Origin: Oscillospiraceae bacterium
Lineage (GTDB): Bacteria > Bacillota > Clostridia > Oscillospirales > Ruminococcaceae
DNA length: 64,000 bases
Direction: 5' to 3'
Assembly (NCBI GenBank): GCA_017536625.1
Contig: JAFXGY010000048.1
Location: forward strand, 16,032 to 80,031
Each line of letters starts with the position of its first letter. Within the stretch, counting starts at the first letter, position 1. This document shows, piece after piece, positions 31,751-40,109 of the stretch. Under the pieces are notes generated by a model. That model had not been told where the DNA came from. It worked only from the letters and a program-made list of their open reading frames with translations, and searched no databases. Position numbers and translations under genes: made by a program.

Positions 31751-32044
31751 ATGGTAAATTTTATTGAAGAACTTTACTATGGAAACATTGAACCACAAAA
31801 CAAAAAGCGAAGAGAAAGCAGAAATTACAGCAGAGAAATGAAAGTATTCTCTGAAAACGAGGACATACTATTGGAAAAGCTTCCGCTTGAAGACAAGAAA
31901 TTATTCCTCGAATATGTTGACGCATGGGGGATTGTTGACGGAGAATCCGTCGTGGACAGCTTTGTTATCGGATTCGGATTAGGAGCAAGATTTACTTATG
32001 ATGTATTCGTTTTGCCGGAAAACCGCTTGCTGAAGGAGGACTGA
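31751..32044 (+). CDS. DUF6809 family protein
   Basis: A 97-residue protein starting MVNFIEELYYGNIEPQNKK, typical of DUF6809 proteins that travel with Tn4451-like and other clostridial mobile elements; their role is unknown. The rest (FSENEDILLEKLPLEDKKLF and SVVDSFVIGFGLGARF) is a small helical domain with no catalytic motif. The ribosome site AAAGGAGGCAAAAATA is strong. The next gene starts two bases after the stop, forming a three-gene set with the 58-residue protein and TnpV. Confidence 0.8.
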   Translation: MVNFIEELYYGNIEPQNKKRRESRNYSREMKVFSENEDILLEKLPLEDKKLFLEYVDAWGIVDGESVVDSFVIGFGLGARFTYDVFVLPENRLLKED

Positions 32045-32046
32045 AC

Positions 32047-32223
32047 ATGGAGAAAAAGTATTGTCTGGAACTTGATGGTTATGAGTACAGAATAGTGGTA
32101 AATGCTCTGAATGATTTAAGAAATTCTCTTATTCAGCAAGGCAGATATACCGATGTGGTGGATGACATTATGATAAAAATCATAGATACCAAGCCGAAAA
32201 GAAAATGGTTTGCAAGGAGGTGA
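32047..32223 (+). CDS. Small mobile-element protein upstream of TnpV (58 aa)
   Basis: Encodes MEKKYCLELDGYEYRIVVNA, then LNDLRNSLIQQGRYTDVVDDI and MIKIIDTKPKRKW. A clear homologue lies at 63460-63645 (ITLDDFERRVVVNCLNEMRN and GKYTDAVDEVLLKIID), also directly before a TnpV gene, which confirms that this short frame is real. Start ATG is 3 bases after the DUF6809 stop; GGAGG at its own end serves TnpV. Function unknown; probably a small helical protein. Confidence 0.75.
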   Translation: MEKKYCLELDGYEYRIVVNALNDLRNSLIQQGRYTDVVDDIMIKIIDTKPKRKWFARR

Positions 32224-32227
32224 GCAC

Positions 32228-32605
32228 ATGGAACAGACGATTCACAATAAACAAAACGGTCTTGATTACACCCTTTGCGGGGATTATTATCTCCCGAACT
32301 TTCTTCCTCCGCAAACAGAAGAAAAGGAAATTGGCATATGGGGTCTGCGGCACCTCGGATATATAAAACAGCACAGAAAAGTCCGTTACATAAACCTGCT
32401 GACAACCGGAAAACTGAATGCATATCTTGCAGAAATTAATGAGCGTGCTCAAAATATGAAGGCTGCGCTCATCAAACAAATATCTGAGCACGAAGGTGTA
32501 AACGAGATGCTCAAAGAGCAAAATCAAATGGAATGGGTTCAAAGAATGAACAGCATCTGTAACCGAGCCGAAGAAATAGTAAACAATGAGATAATATTTC
32601 GTTGA
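32228..32605 (+). CDS. tnpV: TnpV family transposon-encoded protein
   Basis: A 125-residue protein matching the TnpV family first seen in Tn4451: LDYTLCGDYYLPNF, the RHLGYIKQHRKVRYINLLTTGKL core and the C-terminal QMEWVQRMNSICNRAEEIV. Its function in the element is not established. The start ATG at 32228 follows AAGGAGGTGAGCAC, overlapping the end of the preceding 58-residue gene. A second TnpV gene (63650) of the same layout runs off the right edge of the window. Confidence 0.9.
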   Translation: MEQTIHNKQNGLDYTLCGDYYLPNFLPPQTEEKEIGIWGLRHLGYIKQHRKVRYINLLTTGKLNAYLAEINERAQNMKAALIKQISEHEGVNEMLKEQNQMEWVQRMNSICNRAEEIVNNEIIFR

Positions 32606-32642
32606 AAATTGCATATAAACTTTTCAACGAAACACATAGAAA

Positions 32643-32674
32643 AAGCTCCCCGATTTTTAGGGGAGCTTTTTTGT
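32643..32674. terminator. Bidirectional terminator between tnpV and the DUF4143 gene
   Basis: AAAAAGCTCCCC-GATTTTTA-GGGGAGCTTTTTT has A- and T-runs on both sides and ends two convergent genes. Confidence 0.88.
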
Positions 32675-32675
32675 T

Positions 32676-33899
32676 TTAAATCATCCAGATAGGAACAATA
32701 AAGTTGTCTGCATTGATTGCAGAAAGTTCGGGCCGCATACAGAGAATCGCGCCCTTGCCGCGGGGAACGGAACCTTTATCAAGTATCGAGAAAGCGCCGA
32801 TAAGTTCGCTTCCGGGATTTACGGAACGTTTTATCTCAAGAGGATTAAGAACCCCGTCACTTTCCATAACCATATCAATTTCGTTGCTTTCTTTGTCGCG
32901 GTAATACCAGATAAGGCATTCCTCGGCGCAGTTATGATAGCTCTTTATAATTTCGGAAACAACGTAGTTTTCGAGAATTGCTCCGTTTATTGCACCGTTT
33001 TGAAGAATCTCCGGAGAAGAATATCGGGTCAGATATGCGATAAGTCCGGTATCGAAAAAGTACATTTTAGGGGTTTTAATAGTTCTTTTAAGAAGATTGT
33101 TCGAATACGGACGCAAATAGAAAATGATATCGGATTTTTCAAGAACCTGGAGCCAACGTTTTGCCGTATCATCGGAAACACCCACATCCTGAGCAATATC
33201 ATGAATGTTGAGCATCTGTCCTGCTCTGCATGCCGCTGCTCTGATAAAATCTCTGAACACAAGTTTATCAACGTTGGAAATAAGTTCGCTTACGTCGCGG
33301 TCGATATAAGTCTGAATATAGCTTGAATAGAAAACGTTTCTGTCGCTGAACTTTTCACTTACATATCCAGGAAGAGAACCTTTCCAGATTCTTTCGTAAA
33401 TCTCGTTCAAATCGACAGGGCTTCCGTTTTTTCTGCGTTCCTTCAAAAGTTCGAGGTCAGGCATAAACGGTGTGTTTTTGCCTTTTCCGTATATTTCATG
33501 CTGAGAAAGAGACGGCATATGAAGAACAGCAACGCGTCCGGCAAGAGATTCCTGCGCAAGCTCCATCATCTTGAAAGCCTGGGAGCCGGTAAGCCAGAAA
33601 GATCCGGGAGCGGCTCCGTTATCAATGGCGATTTTTATATACGAGAATAATTCAGGAGCATACTGAACTTCATCAATAAGAACAGGGATACTGTGAAGCT
33701 GAAGGAAAAGAGCGGGATCGTTTTTTGCAAGTCTGCGCTCTTCAAGGTCATCAAGAGTTACGTATTCACGGTCATCATTCATCAGCTGTTTCAGCACGGT
33801 TGTTTTGCCGACCTGCCTTGGACCGGTAATCAGAACGCAGGAATATTCTTTTGAAAGCGCGATGATTTTTTCCTCAATATCTCGTTTGATGTACATCAT
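32676..33899 (-). CDS. ATP-binding protein, AAA_14 plus DUF4143
   Basis: A 407-residue protein: Walker A GPRQVGKTT near residue 26, VTLDDLEERRLAKNDPALFL, Walker B-like IPVLIDEVQYAPELF and the LTGSQAF sensor, followed by a DUF4143 half with a winged-helix DDTAKRWLQVLEKSDIIFYLRPY and a PD-ExK-like core (NEIDMVMESDGVLNPLEIK). Such proteins are abundant in gut bacteria and archaea; their role is unclear, and the nuclease-like tail suggests DNA-related or toxin-like action. Start ATG has AAAGGAGATACTC. It is the only leftward gene in the island, with its own promoter next to a perfect 14-bp inverted repeat. Confidence 0.9.
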   Translation of the reverse strand: MMYIKRDIEEKIIALSKEYSCVLITGPRQVGKTTVLKQLMNDDREYVTLDDLEERRLAKNDPALFLQLHSIPVLIDEVQYAPELFSYIKIAIDNGAAPGSFWLTGSQAFKMMELAQESLAGRVAVLHMPSLSQHEIYGKGKNTPFMPDLELLKERRKNGSPVDLNEIYERIWKGSLPGYVSEKFSDRNVFYSSYIQTYIDRDVSELISNVDKLVFRDFIRAAACRAGQMLNIHDIAQDVGVSDDTAKRWLQVLEKSDIIFYLRPYSNNLLKRTIKTPKMYFFDTGLIAYLTRYSSPEILQNGAINGAILENYVVSEIIKSYHNCAEECLIWYYRDKESNEIDMVMESDGVLNPLEIKRSVNPGSELIGAFSILDKGSVPRGKGAILCMRPELSAINADNFIVPIWMI

Positions 33900-33934
33900 G
33901 AGTATCTCCTTTCGTCCGCGTATTCACTACATAT

Positions 33935-33963
33935 ATTTTAGTAAAAAGCACACGCCTTGTCAA
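33935..33963 (-). promoter_or_regulatory. Promoter of the DUF4143 gene
   Basis: On the minus strand TTGACA (33963-33958), 17-base spacer, TAAAAT (33940-33935): a near-consensus promoter 35 bases before the start codon. Confidence 0.75.
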
Positions 33964-33994
33964 GGCTAAAATACGATGCAATCGTATTTTAGCC
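33964..33994. promoter_or_regulatory. Perfect inverted repeat abutting the DUF4143 promoter
   Basis: GGCTAAAATACGAT, three-base spacer GCA, ATCGTATTTTAGCC. It begins at the base next to the -35 hexamer and has no T-run, so it is more likely an operator than a terminator. Confidence 0.6.
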
Positions 33995-34198
33995 AGAGAT
34001 TAAAATATTATGCACGTTTTTTGAGTTTTGTCAGAAAAAATATATAGTTTATCTAACAAAATACAAAATCCTATATAAAATTTTTATTGTTCACAAAATA
34101 TATGTTTTTTAGACAAATAAAAATGTTAAATTTATTTTGTAAAAACAGGAACAATTTGATGCTTTATATGCCATTTAATATTAAGGAGGTGAGAAATC

Positions 34199-35125
34199 AT
34201 GGAAGATAACGAAATAATAAACCGGAAAAATGATCTTTTTGCTGTTGGTGTACCACTCTTACGGCATATGGAATATATACCGGCGTTCTTCGCCATACCA
34301 AAGGAACTGTTTGAAGGAACCTGGAACGATATTCTGAAATTGCCGAGAGTGCCGGCGGAACTTGTTCTTAACGAAGAATATAGACGAATAATAGAAAGCG
34401 ATATTTTTTTGAATTTCCTTATGAATTCATATGCGGCGATGATCTGGCCTTTGTTTTGCAGAGGAAAAAACTATGAAGCTCTTTCACCATATGAGCCGAC
34501 AAAATTTCTTTTAAGCTGCTTTCCGCTTTGGGCTAAAGAGCTGACAGAAATGGGCTTTACCCCGACCCTGCAGGATATGATGATTTGGCATCCGTTTAAT
34601 ATTGTTTATTACCCTTCCGCTATGGAGGTTGAAGAAGCAATTTACGTAATGATGCGAAAAGTCGATGAAAAATATAAATTCAGTGAAATCAAAAAACTGT
34701 CAGAGGAAATGCCGTGTTTTGAAGATTTCAGACCGGGAAGTTATGAGATAAGAAATTTCTTCAGAAATTGGTATCACACAAGAACAAAGCATCCCATAAT
34801 ATCGCTCGAAGATTTCAGAAAAACATATGAAGAAAACCATGACGGCATACAGTGGGATGTGGAGGACGAAAGCCGGAACATTGACGAAAATGTTGAGGAA
34901 TATGTAACATCTCAAATTCTGGTGGATAATTTCAAAGCAACCCTCGACAAAAAAGATCTTGAAATTCTTGAAATGCGTATGGATGGATATACGCTCGAGA
35001 GCATTGCGGAAAAACTCGGGTATAAAAACCATTCGGGAGTTTTGAAGCGAATCCGAAAAATCGGTCTGGCTTATCAAAAGTTTACCGGCGAAGATTTCGG
35101 ATTTGAAAGCAGAAAAATCATATGA
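34199..35125 (+). CDS. Mobile-element protein with C-terminal sigma-70 region 4-like HTH
   Basis: A 308-residue protein. The N-terminal 230 residues are unrecognised, with conserved-looking Trp/Pro-rich stretches (MIWPLFCRGKNYEALSPYEP). The C-terminal 65 residues, LDKKDLEILEMRMDGYTLES then IAEKLGYKNHSGVLKRIRKI, read as a sigma-70 region 4 type helix-turn-helix. No region 2 is visible, so it is either a transcription regulator or a divergent sigma factor. The ribosome site AAGGAGGTGA is ideal. It opens the mobilisation segment and might act on the ACATTCG-type promoters; that link is inference. Confidence 0.6.
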   Translation: MEDNEIINRKNDLFAVGVPLLRHMEYIPAFFAIPKELFEGTWNDILKLPRVPAELVLNEEYRRIIESDIFLNFLMNSYAAMIWPLFCRGKNYEALSPYEPTKFLLSCFPLWAKELTEMGFTPTLQDMMIWHPFNIVYYPSAMEVEEAIYVMMRKVDEKYKFSEIKKLSEEMPCFEDFRPGSYEIRNFFRNWYHTRTKHPIISLEDFRKTYEENHDGIQWDVEDESRNIDENVEEYVTSQILVDNFKATLDKKDLEILEMRMDGYTLESIAEKLGYKNHSGVLKRIRKIGLAYQKFTGEDFGFESRKII

Positions 35126-35160
35126 TAACACCTGTTATTTTCGACAGGTGTTATTTTTAT
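35124..35160 (+). terminator. Terminator after the sigma-like gene
   Basis: ATAACACCTGT/ACAGGTGTTAT hairpin followed by TTTTTAT, starting at the stop codon. Confidence 0.8.
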
Positions 35161-35358
35161 GCAAAAATTCAGAAAAGAGGTGGTTAAAACCATTATACAT
35201 TATTAAAACCGAAGCCCTTTCGGAAGAAGAAAACGATCTTCTGGATTCGGTGGATATGTTTCTCGGAAACTGACGGCATCAAAGTGATGCCGTTTTTTGA
35301 TGCAGAAAAATCAAGGCGGCATCATTTTGGCATTACATTTTTTAAGGAGGATTTATTT
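35161..35358 (+). other. Gap with a possible gene remnant and a second hairpin
   Basis: One frame reads ...LKPLYIIKTEALSEEENDLL and DSVDMFLGN, ending at a TGA near 35273, but it has no acceptable start codon after the AGAGGTGG site; it may be a truncated small gene. It is followed by GACGGCATCAAAGTGATGCCGTTTTTTG (35271-35299), a good terminator. Confidence 0.4.
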
Positions 35359-35679
35359 ATGAAAACTTGTTCGATCAGAAAATCTTATTACAACGGAATG
35401 TGCACCGATGAATATCAGTATATTGACCGGGAAGGCACTTTTAAAGCAACTCTCGATGACAGATATTGGGGCAACAGTATCAATATTCTTGCCTTTTTCA
35501 CTCTTTCGGACGGAAGAAAAATTATCGCTTCCTCATGGCAGAAAGACAATTATCTCGGAATACAGGATATTGAGAAAGGAACCAAGCTTTTAATCACTTT
35601 TGAGAAAAACAAAAAGGGAATCCCTTATCTCCGAAAGGTTGAAAGAGCAGAAGAGGATAATTCCTGTCTTATGCAATAA
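35359..35679 (+). CDS. Hypothetical mobile-element protein (106 aa)
   Basis: Starts MKTCSIRKSYYNGMCTDEYQ behind AAGGAGGATTTATTT. The middle has a beta-rich pattern (INILAFFTLSDGRKIIASSW, KGTKLLITFEKNKKGIPYL), compatible with a small OB- or SH3-like fold, but I do not recognise a family. It sits 80 bases before mobC, so it may belong to the mobilisation operon. Codon use is intermediate between the cargo and the core. Confidence 0.6.
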   Translation: MKTCSIRKSYYNGMCTDEYQYIDREGTFKATLDDRYWGNSINILAFFTLSDGRKIIASSWQKDNYLGIQDIEKGTKLLITFEKNKKGIPYLRKVERAEEDNSCLMQ

Positions 35680-35758
35680 CAAGCAGGGAACTTGTACGGC
35701 AAGTTCCGCTTGTCAGGGGTCACCCCTGAAACCCCGATGAGGAAAGGAGCTGATTTTA

Positions 35759-36088
35759 ATGAACAGAAATGAAAAAGAAAGGACAATGCGGCTGGATTTG
35801 AGAGTATCGCCGCAGGAAAAGAAAAAGATAGAATCCATCGCAAAGAAATGCGGGATATCCGTTTCGGAATATATGAGGCAGAGGGCTTTGGGATTTTCTC
35901 CGAGGGAGATTCCGCCGGTCGAATTTTACTCCGTGATGCAGAATCTCTATCGGATAAACGAAAAGCTCGATAAATATTCCCCGGAAACGGAAAGAAAACT
36001 TGATTCTCTAATCGAAGATATGCGCCTGCAGTTTCTCTCTCCGGGAAAAGAAAATGCGGATGACATAAAGAAATCGGTGGGCGGATAA
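35759..36088 (+). CDS. mobC: MobC-like relaxosome protein
   Basis: A 109-residue protein: a ribbon-helix-helix start (RTMRLDLRVSPQEKKKIESI, KKCGISVSEYMRQRALG) followed by a MobC-type tail (LYRINEKLDKYSPETERKLDSLIEDM). Such proteins bind the origin of transfer and help the relaxase open it. It ends on the base where the relaxase gene starts (ATGA-type overlap), the usual mobC-mobA pairing. AGGAAAGGAGCTGATTTTA precedes the start. The origin of transfer probably lies in 35680-35758, where ACTTGTACGGCAAGTTCCGC contains a short inverted repeat. Confidence 0.82.
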   Translation: MNRNEKERTMRLDLRVSPQEKKKIESIAKKCGISVSEYMRQRALGFSPREIPPVEFYSVMQNLYRINEKLDKYSPETERKLDSLIEDMRLQFLSPGKENADDIKKSVGG

Positions 36089-37464
36089 TGGCAACAACGG
36101 GATTCTGGCCTGTGAAGAGCAGGCTGAAAGATGTGATAGATTACGCCGAAAACCCGGATAAAACCATTGATAGAAAATGCGTTGATGAGGATTTATGGTA
36201 CGTTATCCGCTATGCGGAAAATGACAGCAAAACCGATAAAAAGATGTATGTAAGCGGAATAAACTGTTCACCGAAAACCGCATACGAACAGATGAGCGCA
36301 ACTAAGGCGAGATTCGGAAAGCAGGGTGGAAACGTTGCATATCACGGGTATCAGAGCTTCAAAAACGGAGAAGTCACTCCGGAAGAAGCGCACGAAATCG
36401 GAATAAGAACCGCAAAGAGAATGTGGGGAGGAAGATTCGAGATAGTAGTCACTACACATCTCAATACGGACAATATCCATAACCATATAGTCATAAATTC
36501 CGTTTCATTCGTTGACGGAAAGAAATACGAAAACCATATCCGCGACCATATCACGCTCCGGGAAGAATCGGACGAGATATGCGAGGAATACGGAAAATCC
36601 GTTCTGAAGGATTCTAACTTTTACAGCAATGGCAAAAAGAAAGAATACTGGATCCATAAGAACGGCGGCATGACCCACAGGGATATGCTGAAAAGAGATA
36701 TTGACGAAGCTCTTTCCGTTGCGATGACGAGGCAGCAGTTCGATTATCAGCTTATGATGCTGGGTTACAAATACGTAAGAAACGGAAACTATGCGCATCC
36801 GTCAATCATCGCACCGGGCTGGAAAAGAGCTGTCCGCATAGATTCCCTTGGAGAAAAATATACCGAAGAGAATATCAGGAGGCGTATTTTGCAAAATCCC
36901 AACCACCCGAAATTTGAACCGCGAAACTGGATAAGGAAACCGAAGACGCCCCTTTATGAAGTCGAGATAGAATTTAGAAAAGCCATGCAGATGGATACGA
37001 TTCAGCTTTTGATGCAGATATTCATCGATATGCTTCTGCATGCGCTGAATCTTGATACGCCGGAAAGGAAAAGACCCGTTTCACCATTGCTTCATGATGA
37101 GGTACGAAAACTTGATAAGTATAACGAGCAGATAAGGCTTCTTGCCGGATTCAGAATCGAAACCGGTGAGGAGCTTCTTTCATTTATCGAAGAAACCGGA
37201 GAAAAGATAAAAAATCTCGAAACAGAGCGGCAGAAAATCTATAACAAAATCCGAAGGGTTAAAACACCCGAAGAAGAGGAAAAATTAAAACAGAGAGCAA
37301 AAGATATTTCCGCGGAGATAAAACCTTTGCGAAAACGAAAGAAAACCGCAGAGGAAATTGCGGAAAACATTCCGAAAATCAAAGAACTTTTAAAAACGGA
37401 AATGGAAATGGAAGTTTCCGTTTTGGAAAAAGAAAACAACAGGCAACGATCGAGAGAGAGGTAA
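36088..37464 (+). CDS. Relaxase/mobilisation nuclease (MobA/VirD2-like, TnpZ type)
   Basis: A 458-residue relaxase. The HUH motif is visible as VVTTHLNTDNIHNHIVINS, preceded by YHGYQSFKNGEVTPEEAHEIG, the regular layout of MobA/VirD2-type relaxases. The catalytic tyrosine is probably among Tyr24, Tyr42 and Tyr46 near the N-terminus (KDVIDYAENPDKT, WYVIRYAEND). The C-terminal third is a charged coiled coil. It nicks the transfer origin so the excised element can be mobilised by a helper conjugation system. It directly follows mobC and is 5 bases before the ParB-like gene. Confidence 0.92.
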   Translation: MATTGFWPVKSRLKDVIDYAENPDKTIDRKCVDEDLWYVIRYAENDSKTDKKMYVSGINCSPKTAYEQMSATKARFGKQGGNVAYHGYQSFKNGEVTPEEAHEIGIRTAKRMWGGRFEIVVTTHLNTDNIHNHIVINSVSFVDGKKYENHIRDHITLREESDEICEEYGKSVLKDSNFYSNGKKKEYWIHKNGGMTHRDMLKRDIDEALSVAMTRQQFDYQLMMLGYKYVRNGNYAHPSIIAPGWKRAVRIDSLGEKYTEENIRRRILQNPNHPKFEPRNWIRKPKTPLYEVEIEFRKAMQMDTIQLLMQIFIDMLLHALNLDTPERKRPVSPLLHDEVRKLDKYNEQIRLLAGFRIETGEELLSFIEETGEKIKNLETERQKIYNKIRRVKTPEEEEKLKQRAKDISAEIKPLRKRKKTAEEIAENIPKIKELLKTEMEMEVSVLEKENNRQRSRER

Positions 37465-37469
37465 TACAC

Positions 37470-38336
37470 ATGAAAAACACAGAAAGATTTATAGAGAATA
37501 TTGAGATAACGAAACTTCATCCTTTTGAGGGCAACCCATACAAAGTCCGGGACGATGCGGATATGGAAAGCCTTGAAGAAAGCATAAGTGAGCAAGGCAT
37601 CGCCATGCCGCTTCTGGTTCGTCCTTTGGAAAATGCGGAAGGTGAATACGAGATAATATCCGGGCACCGCAGACTTTTTGCCGCAAGGAAACTTGGACTT
37701 AAAGAAGTTCCGGTGATAGTTTATGATATCAGCCGTGAAGATGCCATAGTTATACTGGTGGACAGCAACCTTTTCCGGGAACATGTTCTCCCTTCGGAAA
37801 AGGCTTTCGCCTACAAAATGAAGCTGGAAGCGATGAACCGGCAGGGTTACCGTTCCGACTTAGCTTCGACACAAGCTGGGTCAAGGTTCCGTACAAATGA
37901 AATCGTAGGAGCAGAAAACAACGAAAGCAGAGAACAGGTACGCAGATATATCCGCCTTACACAGCTTATCGGCGAACTCCTGATACTTGTGGACGAAGGG
38001 AAAATCGCTTTTACTCCGGCTGTTGAACTTTCATTTCTGACCGAGCAGGAACAGAGAACTCTGCTTGAGCATGTGGTGCTCAACGACTGTACACCTTCCC
38101 TTTCACAGGCGAACCGCATGAAAAAGCTTTCGCAGGAAGGTAAACTCACTCCCGAAGAAATACAGAAAATCATGTCCGAGGAAAAGGCAAACCAGCGGGA
38201 AATGTTCAAAGTTCCGGTTGCAAAAATCGAAAAATATGTTCCGAAAGCAAACCGAAAACAGCTTGAGGATTTCGTGCTCAAAGCCTGCGAATACTATGCA
38301 AAGTATCTCATCAAACAGAAAGAACGAGAACGGTGA
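37470..38336 (+). CDS. ParB/RepB/Spo0J family protein
   Basis: A 288-residue protein with the ParB N-terminal CTPase-type domain (LEESISEQGIAMPLLVRPL and EYEIISGHRRLFAARKLGL with the GHRR signature) and a central HTH (VRRYIRLTQLIGELLILVDEGK, FTPAVELSFL). No ParA partner is present. In mobilisable elements lone ParB-like genes follow the relaxase and may act in transfer or as regulators. It overlaps no neighbour but shares the operon (5-base gap after the relaxase). Confidence 0.9.
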   Translation: MKNTERFIENIEITKLHPFEGNPYKVRDDADMESLEESISEQGIAMPLLVRPLENAEGEYEIISGHRRLFAARKLGLKEVPVIVYDISREDAIVILVDSNLFREHVLPSEKAFAYKMKLEAMNRQGYRSDLASTQAGSRFRTNEIVGAENNESREQVRRYIRLTQLIGELLILVDEGKIAFTPAVELSFLTEQEQRTLLEHVVLNDCTPSLSQANRMKKLSQEGKLTPEEIQKIMSEEKANQREMFKVPVAKIEKYVPKANRKQLEDFVLKACEYYAKYLIKQKERER

Positions 38337-38345
38337 GGTGGAAGC

Positions 38346-38522
38346 ATGGAGTATGAAAGAAATATTTATCAGAAATTTGAAATTGAAAAAGAGCTTTTTG
38401 ACCTCTATGCAAAGTCGCTTGTGCCGGAAATCCGAAGCTTTTATAACACGGATAAAGGCAAAGAATATTTTGAGCATTGGCTCTGTGCTCATCCGGAATA
38501 TGACCGGAGAAAAGAAACTTGA
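38346..38522 (+). CDS. Small hypothetical protein of the mobilisation operon (58 aa)
   Basis: A short frame with GAGGTGGAAGC ribosome site: MEYERNIYQKFEIEKELFDL, YAKSLVPEIRSFYNT, DKGKEYFEHWLCAHPEY. It starts 9 bases after the ParB-like gene and is similar in base use to it, which supports a real gene. No family is recognised. Confidence 0.6.
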   Translation: MEYERNIYQKFEIEKELFDLYAKSLVPEIRSFYNTDKGKEYFEHWLCAHPEYDRRKET

Positions 38523-38558
38523 GTTAGTACATCCGACATAAAAATGGACAAAAGAAAA

Positions 38559-38586
38559 CCCCTGCAAATCGAAAGATTTGCAGGGG
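38559..38586 (+). terminator. Hairpin at the end of the mobilisation operon
   Basis: CCCCTGCAAATC-GAAA-GATTTGCAGGGG is a perfect 12-bp stem with a stable GAAA loop. No T-run follows (CTACAAT), so it may be an mRNA-stabilising 3' hairpin or a decayed terminator. Confidence 0.6.
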
Positions 38587-38711
38587 CTACAATAAAAATT
38601 GAGTTAATAAAATGTTTGATTTAAATTTCTTGATATTATAATAGTAAAAATGTATACTTTGATTAACGAAAAACAATAACATTTCAACGAATTATAATAA
38701 GAGGAATAATT

Positions 38712-39890
38712 ATGATTTTTGATGGACATTTAGCTTTAGAAGAGAAAATTGAACTTCGTAGAGCTGCTATGATGCGTAAACAGAGAATGATTTATGATCA
38801 ACCTCTACGAATTGGACAATTAGAGTTTGATGCTTTGGAATGTTTAGAACGCATATTTCAGAAAAATCCAACGCTTCCTTTTGTGGAAGTTTTAGAATTG
38901 GAAGGCAAAACAGATTCTTATGATCAGGTGCGCATTTATTCGGAACGTACAGTAGATGGTTACTATAAAATTTTTCTTTCCTTAAATGCAATAAATCGTA
39001 TAAATCACTATATAGAAGAAATTTTTGGAAAGCCTTGGGATGAACTTAGAATAAAAGTTGCTAGAGAACAGAAAGGAATCAATTATTATTGCTACGAAAA
39101 ATCAATTTATGAATTTCCAGAATTTGAATTTTTTTCATGTTGCAAAACAAATGTAAAAAAGTTTGTTTCTGAAATGGCATTATGGTTTATTGTATTACAC
39201 GAATATGCTCATATCCAAAATGGGCACTTAGACTACATCGCAAACATGAAAAACAAGGGAATTACAGTCCCGCTAGGAACACAACAGGCTTTAGAATTAC
39301 ATGCTGATATTACAGCAGCAAGCTATCTCTTGGATTTTCTTTATGATGCAGAAAAATATGTTGGAGTAAAACAAATAGTTGTTCAAAATAATGGTAGAGA
39401 TCCCGGAGTTGCTTTTTGTGATGATGTGGCTTTCACGACAATAGCGGCTTATTTGGCACTTAGATGCTTTTTGAAGGCTGATTATTGGGATGAATTTACC
39501 ATAGGAATTCATTTGGGGAATCGCGAATCACACCCATTAACCGAATTAAGGATGAGTGTTGTGTTTAATGTTTTTCTTCAAGGAATTATAAGACATTTTG
39601 AAGGGGATCCACATCTTCAAAGTATTGCTATTCCTATGGTGAATAAGGTAGAACAGTTTGAGGAATTTTATTTTAAAAATAAAGGTCATAAGGATGAGTG
39701 GGTAAAAGCTATTCAATATAATCCAACGCAGTTACTTAGGACAGAAAGTGGAAAAAAATACTACCATGAAATATTTGAAAATATTTTAGCGTTGAATGAT
39801 CTTTTGGAGCCATATGCTTCTTCATTGGGTCGAATTGAAGGAGAATGGTGCGACTATGATACATTACCAGAGCGATTATTTTGGATCTAA
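38712..39890 (+). CDS. Predicted zinc metallopeptidase (HEXXH, ELHAD) of unknown role
   Basis: A 392-residue soluble protein. His163-Glu164-Tyr-Ala-His167 in LHEYAHIQNGHLDYI is a textbook HEXXH motif; Glu195 in ALELHADITAASYLLD supplies a likely third zinc ligand in the ExxxD style of gluzincins. There is no signal peptide or helix-turn-helix, and no family name can be given beyond a resemblance to HEXXH proteins of mobile elements. The gene is AT-rich, stands alone between the mobilisation genes and the recombinase, and is the typical position for a cargo gene. A protease in defence or in regulation of the element is plausible but unproven. Confidence 0.7.
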   Translation: MIFDGHLALEEKIELRRAAMMRKQRMIYDQPLRIGQLEFDALECLERIFQKNPTLPFVEVLELEGKTDSYDQVRIYSERTVDGYYKIFLSLNAINRINHYIEEIFGKPWDELRIKVAREQKGINYYCYEKSIYEFPEFEFFSCCKTNVKKFVSEMALWFIVLHEYAHIQNGHLDYIANMKNKGITVPLGTQQALELHADITAASYLLDFLYDAEKYVGVKQIVVQNNGRDPGVAFCDDVAFTTIAAYLALRCFLKADYWDEFTIGIHLGNRESHPLTELRMSVVFNVFLQGIIRHFEGDPHLQSIAIPMVNKVEQFEEFYFKNKGHKDEWVKAIQYNPTQLLRTESGKKYYHEIFENILALNDLLEPYASSLGRIEGEWCDYDTLPERLFWI

Positions 39891-39988
39891 ATATTGTTAA
39901 ATAATATTAGAAAAAACAATTTAATAAGGATGTTTTGTTTGGTGAAATAATAAATTGTTATTTTACATGAAGCGCTGACTACTTAATT

Positions 39989-40020
39989 TAACCCGTATTC
40001 ATTTGAATACGGGTTGTTTT
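39989..40020 (+). terminator. Terminator after the metallopeptidase gene
   Basis: AACCCGTATTCATTTGAATACGGGTTGTTTTTAT: a 12-bp stem with T-run, 100 bases after the stop codon. Confidence 0.85.
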
Positions 40021-40046
40021 TATATGTCAGAAAAATCAAACTCCAC

Positions 40047-40079
40047 ACATTCGTCAAAAGAAAAAACTTTCGGTAAAAT
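40047..40079 (+). promoter_or_regulatory. Shared mobile-gene promoter, copy 2, before the recombinase
   Basis: ACATTCGTC (40047-40055), 18-base spacer measured from TTCGTC, TAAAAT (40074-40079), 30 bases before the recombinase start. Confidence 0.55.
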
Positions 40080-40109
40080 ATTACCAGGTGTAAAAAGGAG
40101 GTCAAATAT

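Noticed and set aside
37470-38336. A ParABS plasmid partition system implying an integrated plasmid
   Set aside because: There is no ParA and no parS-like repeat cluster or replication gene; lone ParB-like genes are usual in mobilisable elements.
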